The notes beneath the pieces were generated by a model. It saw nothing but the letters and a program-made list of their open reading frames with translations. It was not told where the DNA came from and made no database searches. DNA of 19,955 bases, from positions 1-19,955 of the forward strand of contig DGRX01000011.1 of the NCBI GenBank assembly GCA_002391235.1, written 5' to 3'. The first letter of the stretch is position 1; every line of letters starts with the position of its first letter. The stretch comes from Treponema sp. UBA4377 (lineage in GTDB: Bacteria > Spirochaetota > Spirochaetia > Treponematales > Treponemataceae). The position numbers and the translations under genes are program-made. Shown one piece after another: positions 6,383-13,031 of this stretch.

Positions 6383-8809
6383 ATGAAAGCAAACCTTTTT
6401 TCTTGCCTTAAAAAAAATCCCGCGCCGCGTGCATGGCTTGCTTTGCACGCCGCCGTGTTTTTAGCGTTGGCCGTTTGCTTTTTTGCGGGCAGAAAGATTT
6501 TTGTAAACACGAATCTCTTTGACATTTTGCCGCAGTCGTCGGAGGCCAAGGCGGCGGCGAGGGCGGACGACGCGCTGACGCAAAAAAGCGCGAGGCAGTT
6601 TTTTGTCCTTGCGCGCTGCAAGTCTTTTGAGGGCGCCAAGAAGGCCGCGTCACTTTTTGCGGAGGAGCTTTTAAAGGCCGACCAAGAGGCCGCCGCCGCG
6701 GATCCCAAGAACAAAATTTTTGAGAGCCTTTCTTTTGAGGCTTCCTCCTTGTCGCTGGACCAAATTTTTGAATGGCAGTACAAAAACCGCTTTTTGCTTT
6801 TGGACAAGGAGACGGTTCAAAAAATCAACCAAGGCGGCGGCGTTGACGAGCTAAAGGAGCTGGCCTTGCAAAAAGCCTTTGGCGCCTTTTCGCTCACTCC
6901 TTTGGAATTTGTTGACGGCGACCCCTTCTTTTTGGCCGACTTGGAATTGCAAAATTTAATCGAGCGCCTTTCCAACACCGGAACGTCCCTTGCCTTGCGC
7001 GACGGAGTTTTGGCGGCGGAATACAATGGCGAGCATTACGTGATGGTTCGCGGCGCGTTGACGCAAAAGGGCGCTTCGGTGACGAGCAAAAAAAACGGCG
7101 TCCAAACGATTTACGATTGCGCCAACCGCGTCGCCGCGTCAAACGATTTTGGGCAGGAAGGCGGGCAGGAGGAAGTTTCGTTCGTGTTTTCCGGCTCGCC
7201 CTTCCACAGCCACAAGAGCGCCACAAGCGCGCAAAGGCAGGTTGCCGTCATCAGCGCGCTTAGCATGCTGGCGGTGGTCGTTCTTTTGCTGCTTGTCTTT
7301 AGGAGCGCGCGGCCGTTGCTCTTTTCTGTCGGGGCGATAACGCTGAGCGCGGCGTTTGGTTTGGGAACGGAGCTTTTGGTCTTTGGACAGATTCACATTT
7401 TGACTTTTGTTTTTGGAACGACTTTGATTGGAACATGCCTGGATTACAGCCTGCACTTTTGGACGCGCGCGTATTTTTGTCAGGAAGCGCTTTTGGGAGC
7501 GCAGGCGATGAAAAAGATTTTCAAGGGCTTGGCTCTTTCGTTCGCTTCCACGGAAGTTTGCTATTTGATTATGCTCTTGGCTCCGTTCGCCTTGCTAAAG
7601 CAAATATCGGTTTTTTGCTTTGCGGGAATTTTAAGCGCGTTCGCCACGACGGTTCTTTTTTATCCGGCTCTTTCCGTTCCGCAAAAAAAACTTTCGTCGG
7701 CTATGCTGAATGGCGCTAGATTCACGCTCTCAGGCCATTTAAAAAAGATTCTGCTTTTTGTCGCTGCCGGATGCTGCCTTGCGCTTGCGATTTTCTTTAG
7801 GCAAAATTTGCGCTTGGACAACGACCTTAGAAAATTTTACACGATGAGCGGAAAGCTTTTGGAGGACGAAAAACTTTCGGCCAGCGTGATGAACAGAAAA
7901 AGCGGCGCCCGCTATTTTATCGTCCGCGCCAATAGCGCCGACGCTCTTTTGCAAACCGAAGAAGCCTTTTGCTCAGGCCTGCAAGAGGAAGTTGCGGCGG
8001 GAAGGCTCGACTCATTTTCGGCGACAAGCCAATTCGTTCCGTCCAAAAAAAGCAAAGAAGCGTCGCTTGCGGCAAGCCAAAAATTGATGGAGGCCGCGCC
8101 TGACTTGCAGGAAATTTTTGGAAGCGAGGCCCGGGACTTTGCGCCGGACTTTTTGGAAGCGCGCGCCTTGCTGGAAGCCGCGGACGATTCCGGCATGGAA
8201 GGCGTTCCGCCATACTTAAAGGACGCGCTTGAAACTTTGTGGCTTGGAAAAATCGGCCAGGAATATTTTAGCGCGGTTTTTGTTTCCGGCGGCGACGCGG
8301 AGGGGTTGAAAAGCCTTGCCGCGCGTTTTGGCGCGAATGGCGCTGCGGACGCGCAGGCGGTTTGCTTTGTGGACAAGGTGGGCGACATAGCCTTTGAGTT
8401 GAACCGGCTTACAAAAATCATGCTTGTCCTTTTGGCCGCGGCCTTTGTCGTTTTGATTTTTGCGCTGGCGTTTTTTTACAAGCCAAAAGCGCTTGCAAAA
8501 GTCGCCGCCGTTCCCCTGCTGGTCTTGCTGTGCGAGGCCGCCGTCATCGCGGCCTTTAAAATCCCTTTGGGCTTTTTTGCCGTCACGGGAATCATTTTGG
8601 TTTTTGGCTTGGGTCTGGACTACATAATTTACACGGTGGAAAGCGGCGGCGACGCGGTCAACTCGTTTGCGGTCTTGCTTTCGTTCGCCACCACCGCGCT
8701 CAGCTTTGGCGCCATCGCGCTAAGCTCCTTTATGCCCGTCCACATTTTTGGAACGGTGGTCTTCTTTGGCCTTGTCGCTGCGTGGGTGGCCGCTCGTGTT
8801 TTAAGGTGA
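6383..8809 (+). CDS. MMPL/RND-superfamily membrane exporter
   Basis: This 808-residue integral membrane protein has the duplicated layout of MMPL/RND transporters. One segment lies near residues 18-36, followed by a large outer loop to ~286, then a membrane block at ~287-440 containing GTCLDYSLHFW (D-Y-S near 351). A second start segment near 457 is followed by a second large loop, and a second block at ~676-805 contains FGLGLDYIIYTVES (near 742). Each half thus keeps the Gly/Asp-Tyr motif tied to proton coupling in this superfamily. Members export lipids, polyketides or hopanoids; the substrate here is unknown. ATG 6383 was chosen; an in-frame GTG at 6371 would overlap the upstream gene by 11 nt, and neither has a clear ribosome binding site, so translational coupling is likely. 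tcdA follows 9 bp later. Confidence 0.85.
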   Translation: MKANLFSCLKKNPAPRAWLALHAAVFLALAVCFFAGRKIFVNTNLFDILPQSSEAKAAARADDALTQKSARQFFVLARCKSFEGAKKAASLFAEELLKADQEAAAADPKNKIFESLSFEASSLSLDQIFEWQYKNRFLLLDKETVQKINQGGGVDELKELALQKAFGAFSLTPLEFVDGDPFFLADLELQNLIERLSNTGTSLALRDGVLAAEYNGEHYVMVRGALTQKGASVTSKKNGVQTIYDCANRVAASNDFGQEGGQEEVSFVFSGSPFHSHKSATSAQRQVAVISALSMLAVVVLLLLVFRSARPLLFSVGAITLSAAFGLGTELLVFGQIHILTFVFGTTLIGTCLDYSLHFWTRAYFCQEALLGAQAMKKIFKGLALSFASTEVCYLIMLLAPFALLKQISVFCFAGILSAFATTVLFYPALSVPQKKLSSAMLNGARFTLSGHLKKILLFVAAGCCLALAIFFRQNLRLDNDLRKFYTMSGKLLEDEKLSASVMNRKSGARYFIVRANSADALLQTEEAFCSGLQEEVAAGRLDSFSATSQFVPSKKSKEASLAASQKLMEAAPDLQEIFGSEARDFAPDFLEARALLEAADDSGMEGVPPYLKDALETLWLGKIGQEYFSAVFVSGGDAEGLKSLAARFGANGAADAQAVCFVDKVGDIAFELNRLTKIMLVLLAAAFVVLIFALAFFYKPKALAKVAAVPLLVLLCEAAVIAAFKIPLGFFAVTGIILVFGLGLDYIIYTVESGGDAVNSFAVLLSFATTALSFGAIALSSFMPVHIFGTVVFFGLVAAWVAARVLR

Positions 8810-8818
8810 GGAATAAAA

Positions 8819-9607
8819 ATGTTAAATCAGTTTTCGAGAACAGAGTTGCTTTTGGGAAAAGAGGCGATGGAAATTTTGGGGAGGGCGAGAGTCGCGGTTT
8901 TTGGAATTGGAGGCGTTGGAGGCTACACGGTGGAGGCGCTGGTTCGTTCCGGCGTTCAGCATATTGACCTTGTGGACGACGACAAAGTGTGCCTGACAAA
9001 CTTGAACCGGCAAATCATCGCGACCCGCTCCAGCGTCGGAAAATACAAAGTCGACGTGATGAAGGAGCGAATCCTTGACATCAACCCCGACGCGGAGGTC
9101 AACGTTCACAAATGCTTTTACCTTCCCGAAACGCGCGGGCAGTTTGACTTTACAAAATATGATTACGTCGTTGACGCGGTGGACACGGTAACGGCAAAAA
9201 TCAATTTGATTTTGCAGGCCAAGGAAGCGGGAACAAAAATCATTTGCAGCATGGGCGCGGGGAACAAGCTGGATCCGACGCAGTTTAAGGTGGCTGACAT
9301 TTCGCAAACTTCGGTTTGTCCCCTTGCGCGCGTTATGCGGCAGGAATGCAAAAAGCGAAAGATTAAGGGCGTAAAGGTCGTTTACTCCACAGAAAAAGTT
9401 TTGCGTCCGATAGAAGACATGTCAATCAGTTGCAAAAAGCATTGCATCTGTCCGCCCGGAGCGCAGCATAAATGCGTGGAGCGCCGCGACATTCCCGGAA
9501 GCGTGTCTTTTGTTCCTTCCGTCGCGGGGCTCATTATCGCAAGCGAGATTGTAAAGGACTTGACGCAAGAAGCCGCGGCTAGGGCTAGAGCGGCTGGCGC
9601 GGACTAG
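8819..9607 (+). CDS. tcdA: tRNA threonylcarbamoyladenosine dehydratase (ThiF/E1-like)
   Basis: This 262-residue protein belongs to the TcdA (CsdL/YgdL) branch of ThiF/E1-like enzymes, which use ATP to cyclise t6A37 of tRNA to ct6A. The nucleotide-binding loop is at VFGIGGVGGYTVEAL (28-41), followed by DLVDDDKVCLTNLNRQ (50-65), with the Asp and Arg that contact ATP. The ending IPGSVSFVPSVAGLIIASEIVKDL is characteristic of the Gram-positive-type TcdA proteins. A cluster C205-x3-C209-x-C211-x7-C219 just before that ending could bind a metal ion. Start ATG 8819 is preceded by GGTGAGGA, overlapping the MMPL stop. The last 23 bp overlap the convergent glycosylase gene. The family call is firm; the exact tRNA reaction is inferred from homology. 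Confidence 0.9.
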   Translation: MLNQFSRTELLLGKEAMEILGRARVAVFGIGGVGGYTVEALVRSGVQHIDLVDDDKVCLTNLNRQIIATRSSVGKYKVDVMKERILDINPDAEVNVHKCFYLPETRGQFDFTKYDYVVDAVDTVTAKINLILQAKEAGTKIICSMGAGNKLDPTQFKVADISQTSVCPLARVMRQECKKRKIKGVKVVYSTEKVLRPIEDMSISCKKHCICPPGAQHKCVERRDIPGSVSFVPSVAGLIIASEIVKDLTQEAAARARAAGAD

Positions 9608-10163
9608 CGCCTTGTCTTAAAACTGAATAGGCTTCTATAAGGCGTCCCAACGACCAAGCGGCGTTTGCCGGGCTTGCGCTTGGCAGGCAGGCGCATTCAA
9701 GGCCGAAGCGTTTTTCGTATATGGCGGCGCAATGCTTTTGCCAAAGGTTAAAGGCGCTTTTTCCGGCGCAATAAACGCGGCGGATTTGGCTCTGTTCAAA
9801 AATTTGGGTAAAGTCGTTTGGAACGGCGTTTTGTATGCTTGCGTCCGCCGCTCCGCGAATTTCGCATTTTAAGAGAACGTCCCACAGCGCGATTTTGCGC
9901 CGCAGCAAAAAGTTTTTTCGTTCGTCGATTGCGGCCGCGAGGTTTGCGGCCTGGTCGTCCGCGCCGCGCTTTCCCGCGTTGTTGTATTCAAGCCGTTCCC
10001 CAAAGACTGCGGGAAGAGCGCGCCAGAATCTGTTTTGCGGATGCATGTAAAAGAATCCCGCGCCGCGGCTTGCCGGCGACGGCATTGTTCCAAGAATAAG
10101 AACGCGGCTTTGCGAATTCCACACCGGCGCGATTGTGTGTTGGACGGTTGTTTTTTGCGTCAT
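9585..10163 (-). CDS. DNA-deoxyinosine (hypoxanthine-DNA) glycosylase, UDG superfamily
   Basis: This 192-residue protein resembles the hypoxanthine-DNA glycosylase group of the uracil-DNA glycosylase superfamily, which removes deaminated adenine from DNA. Motif 1 is LILGTMPSPAS (22-32), HPQNRFW (41-47) is the family's downstream base-pocket segment, and the second catalytic loop is LPSASPANA (160-168), matching the usual LPSTSPAN form. Length is normal for the group. The ATG overlaps the stop of the upstream Rpn-type nuclease gene as ATGA, so the two are probably translated together. The 3' end runs 23 bp into tcdA on the other strand with no intervening terminator. The terminal GASPRQPL is encoded within that overlap and may be a tail gained by read-through. 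Confidence 0.87.
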   Translation of the reverse strand: MTQKTTVQHTIAPVWNSQSRVLILGTMPSPASRGAGFFYMHPQNRFWRALPAVFGERLEYNNAGKRGADDQAANLAAAIDERKNFLLRRKIALWDVLLKCEIRGAADASIQNAVPNDFTQIFEQSQIRRVYCAGKSAFNLWQKHCAAIYEKRFGLECACLPSASPANAAWSLGRLIEAYSVLRQGASPRQPL

Positions 10164-10990
10164 GCGGGGGCGGTGACTTTTGCCATCAAGTCCTGAACTT
10201 GCTCTAGAGAAAGGCCGGTGATTTGCGCGACTTGTTCGGCGGTCAGATTCATCGCTAGGGCGTTCAGCGCGTTCTCAATGGCTTTTTCTTGCGCGCCTTC
10301 TTTGCGGCCTTTGGCCCGCATATAGGCCATCTCTCTATCCCATTCCATAAACTGCTGCCTCCATTGCGTGTTGCGCTTGGCGTTCTCGACAAGGCCTCCC
10401 ACGCGCCGTGTAAAGTCGTCGCTGCTTGAGTTCTGCGTGACCATGCGCAAGAAGGCCTTTTGCCTTGCGTCCAATAGTTTATCATAGTTTTTGCAAATGT
10501 AAAAGACTTTTTGCGTCCTGTCGCCTAATTTTGTTTTTCCGTCTTCAAGGCAAAGGTTCTCAAAAGTGTACTTGGCAAGGCCTTTTTTGAAAACGTCGTC
10601 AAGGCAGATGAAGATGATGTATGTGGTCTTTAGCTCCTTGTACTGCTGGCCTGACTTTAATAGGTCCACGTCCATCACGCCTTGGTAGTAGCGGGCGCGC
10701 TCGGGCAGCTCTTCGGTGTCGGTTGTTTGCATCTCTATGTTGTAGGCTTTAAGTCCGTCCGCGTCCTTTACGTAGACGTCCATTCGGATTCCCTTGCTGG
10801 CAAAGTCGATGTCGATTACTTCTTCCTGGCTCATTTCAATCCGCTCGATTTTGAATTCCAAGAGGATTTCCAAAAGTTCCTTGCAGACATCTGGGTTGTG
10901 ACGCATGACCTTATAGAAGATGAAGTTGTTGGCGATTGTGGCCTGTTCCCATTTTTCCTGCGGCGTGAGCGCCTTTCTTGTTTCGTTCAT
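10160..10990 (-). CDS. Rpn-family PD-(D/E)XK nuclease (recombination-promoting/putative transposase)
   Basis: This 276-residue protein belongs to the Rpn/PDDEXK_2 family (RpnA-like recombination-promoting nucleases, often annotated as putative transposases). The N-terminus FYKVMRHNPDVCKELLEILL is typical. The nuclease core shows D71 in GIRMDVYVKD and E86-x-Q88 in YNIEMQ, the D...ExQ variant of the PD-(D/E)XK active site. The C-terminus has the common basic GRKEGAQEKAIENA helix and a small helical module (TAEQVAQITGLSLEQVQDL, 250-268) that looks like a helix-turn-helix. It starts at ATG 10990 with AAGGAGG 6 nt upstream. There are no terminal repeats, so it is not shown to be mobile. It is transcribed divergently from the XPB gene and coupled to the glycosylase gene. 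Confidence 0.87.
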   Translation of the reverse strand: MNETRKALTPQEKWEQATIANNFIFYKVMRHNPDVCKELLEILLEFKIERIEMSQEEVIDIDFASKGIRMDVYVKDADGLKAYNIEMQTTDTEELPERARYYQGVMDVDLLKSGQQYKELKTTYIIFICLDDVFKKGLAKYTFENLCLEDGKTKLGDRTQKVFYICKNYDKLLDARQKAFLRMVTQNSSSDDFTRRVGGLVENAKRNTQWRQQFMEWDREMAYMRAKGRKEGAQEKAIENALNALAMNLTAEQVAQITGLSLEQVQDLMAKVTAPA

Positions 10991-11009
10991 GCGAAACCTC
11001 CTTATATCT

Positions 11010-11030
11010 CGGCCAGCAAATGCTTGGCCG
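11010..11030 (-). other. Hairpin in the 5' leader of the Rpn-type gene
   Basis: On the minus strand CGGCCA/AGC pairs with GC/TGGCCG with one bulged A and a small loop. It lies between the predicted transcription start (~11024) or -10 box and the AAGGAGG at 10997-11003. It could influence translation or be an operator; this is inference. Confidence 0.4.
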
Positions 11031-11060
11031 TTATAACTATAAGGTAGGAATTTTTATCAA
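11031..11060 (-). promoter_or_regulatory. Promoter for the rpn-glycosylase operon
   Basis: On the minus strand TTGATA (11055-11060) and TTATAA (11031-11036) are separated by 18 bp. The predicted start leaves a leader of roughly 30 nt with a hairpin and a strong Shine-Dalgarno. Confidence 0.55.
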
Positions 11061-11179
11061 GAATTTAGCGCAAATTTTTAGAAATCGTAATAAATTTTCG
11101 CGTGGTTTCTGGGATTGCGCTATACATTTGTTTTTGAAAAAAAAGGATGCGTGAGGGAATGCTTTCCTCCTTCCTAACA

Positions 11180-11208
11180 TTGCGCAAGCGTTCCATTTAT
11201 GCTATCAT
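11180..11208 (+). promoter_or_regulatory. Promoter for the XPB helicase operon, probably leaderless
   Basis: TTGCGC (11180-11185), a 17-bp spacer, and TATCAT (11203-11208). The ATG at 11217 begins only 8 nt after the -10 box, so transcription should start at or within 2-3 nt of the start codon. A TAG in frame at 11208-11210 excludes a start further upstream. Confidence 0.55.
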
Positions 11209-11216
11209 AGAACGCT

Positions 11217-13031
11217 ATGCAAAAATTTTCGGAAGGCGGCGACAGGTATCAAAATCCTCTGATTGTTCAAAGCGACAGGACGATATTGCTTGACGTGCAC
11301 GCGCCGCTTGCCGACGAGTGCAGGAACGCGCTGATTCCTTTTGCGGAGTTGGAGAGGTCGCCGGAGCACTTGCACACTTACAGGCTTACGCCGCTTTCTT
11401 TGTGGAACGCGACTAGCGCCGGCATTAAAAGCGATTCAATTTTGGAAACGCTGGACGCTTACAGCCGTTACGACGTTCCGCAAAATGTCGGAGCGTGGAT
11501 AAAAGAAACGGCCGAGCGTTTTGGAAAGCTAAAGCTGGTTCCCGCTCCGTCGCAAGAAAACGCGCAAAATGCCGCGCCCGCTTCCAGCGCTGACGAGCAA
11601 GTTGACGGCGCGCAAGATTCCGTTCCCGCAAAAAAAGAGCCGCGCGTCGAATACCTTTACTTGGTTGCGAGCGACCAAAAAATTTACGCGCAAATACTGA
11701 ACAACCCCGCGACAAAAAAATTCTTGACGCCCGCTTCCGGCGCCAAAGACAACTTGGCCTTTTTGCTTGAGCTGACCGACCGCGGAATCGTAAAGCAAAA
11801 ACTTTTGGAGCTGGGCTGGCCCGTCCAGGACGAGGCGCCCTTGAACGACGGCGAAAAGCTTGAGATAACGTTCCGCAAAAAAACGATGGCGCAAAAGGAT
11901 TTGGAAATCCGCGACTACCAGGTTGCCGCCGCAAAAGCGCTTGTGGGCGACAAAGGGCCGGGCACTGGCTTTGGAACGATTGTCCTTCCCTGCGGCTCTG
12001 GAAAAACCGTCGTCGGAATGCAAATCATGGAAATGCTCCAAACTTCAACCTTGATTGTGACGACCAACATCACCGCGGTCCATCAATGGATAGAAGAATT
12101 GTTGGACAAAACCAATTTGACAAAAGAGCAAATCGCGGAATACACGGGCGAAAACAAAACCATCGCGCCGGTTACGATCGCCACTTACCAAATTCTTACA
12201 TGGCGGCCCGACAAGACCAGCGCCTATCCGCACTTTTCGCTTTTTAGGGAACGCAACTGGGGCCTTATAATTTACGACGAAGTCCACTTGCTGCCCGCTC
12301 CAGTCTTTAGGGTAGCGGCGGAACTGCAGGCAACGCGCCGTGTCGGCTTGACCGCCACGCTTGTCCGCGAGGACGGCTGCCAGGGCCACGTCTTTAGTTT
12401 GGTCGGCCCCAAGCGCTACGACGTTCCGTGGAAGGACTTGGAAAAAACCGGCTTTATCGCAAGCGCCGAATGCGTGGAGCTTCGCGTCGATTTGCCGGTG
12501 GCGTTGGAAATGGAATACGCGATTGCCTCGCCGCGCGAAAAGCACAAAATCGCCGCGACCAATCCCGCGAAAATTTTGGCGGCGAAAAAATTGGTGGAGC
12601 AAAATCCCGACGACAAAATCTTGATCATCGGCCAGTACTTGGACCAACTGCAAGAAATGGCCGCTCTGCTTGGCGTTCCAATCATCACAGGAAAAACTCC
12701 CAATGCCGAGCGCGAAAAAATTTACGGCGACTTTAAGAGCGGCGCGATTCGCGTTTTGGTCGTTTCCAAGGTGGCCAACTTTGCGGTGGACTTGCCGGAC
12801 GCTTCGATGGCGATCCAGCTTTCGGGAACTTTTGGAAGCAGGCAGGAAGAGGCGCAGCGGCTTGGGCGCATTTTGCGGCCCAAGGAACGCGTTTCAAAAT
12901 TTTGGACAATCATCACGCGAAAAACCAGCGATGAAGATTTTGGAAGCAACAGGCAAAAATTTTTGGCGGAGCAAGGCTATTCCTACAGAATAGTTTTGAA
13001 CGCCGACCAACTGGCGGCGCAAAATGGTTAA
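11217..13031 (+). CDS. XPB/Rad25-type DNA helicase (SF2)
   Basis: This 604-residue protein is a bacterial XPB (ERCC3) helicase, an ATP-driven 3'-5' DNA translocase. The N-terminus NPLIVQSDRTILLDVHAPL...HTYRLTPLSLWNA (13-66) is the typical start of the bacterial form, which supports ATG 11217. An Ala/Pro/Glu-rich linker lies at ~105-140. The helicase core shows Walker A LPCGSGKT (257-264), DEVH (354-357), TAT followed by the XPB-specific RED triplet (R384-D386), and motif VI QRLGRILRP (547-555). Homologues occur in spirochaetes, including Treponema, and in actinobacteria. Its stop overlaps the ATG of the next gene by 8 nt, so the two products probably act together in DNA repair. No Shine-Dalgarno is present and the promoter implies a leaderless transcript. 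Confidence 0.92.
   Translation: MQKFSEGGDRYQNPLIVQSDRTILLDVHAPLADECRNALIPFAELERSPEHLHTYRLTPLSLWNATSAGIKSDSILETLDAYSRYDVPQNVGAWIKETAERFGKLKLVPAPSQENAQNAAPASSADEQVDGAQDSVPAKKEPRVEYLYLVASDQKIYAQILNNPATKKFLTPASGAKDNLAFLLELTDRGIVKQKLLELGWPVQDEAPLNDGEKLEITFRKKTMAQKDLEIRDYQVAAAKALVGDKGPGTGFGTIVLPCGSGKTVVGMQIMEMLQTSTLIVTTNITAVHQWIEELLDKTNLTKEQIAEYTGENKTIAPVTIATYQILTWRPDKTSAYPHFSLFRERNWGLIIYDEVHLLPAPVFRVAAELQATRRVGLTATLVREDGCQGHVFSLVGPKRYDVPWKDLEKTGFIASAECVELRVDLPVALEMEYAIASPREKHKIAATNPAKILAAKKLVEQNPDDKILIIGQYLDQLQEMAALLGVPIITGKTPNAEREKIYGDFKSGAIRVLVVSKVANFAVDLPDASMAIQLSGTFGSRQEEAQRLGRILRPKERVSKFWTIITRKTSDEDFGSNRQKFLAEQGYSYRIVLNADQLAAQNG

Noticed and set aside
10160..10990. The Rpn-type gene as a complete insertion sequence
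   Set aside because: No terminal inverted repeats or target duplications are visible around it, and it is coupled to the next gene.
12045..12653. A 202-codon minus-strand open frame opposite the XPB helicase gene
   Set aside because: It overlaps conserved helicase motifs on the plus strand; long antisense frames are expected from this codon bias. The same applies to the antisense frames within the MMPL, 13024-15141 and Rsm22-like genes.
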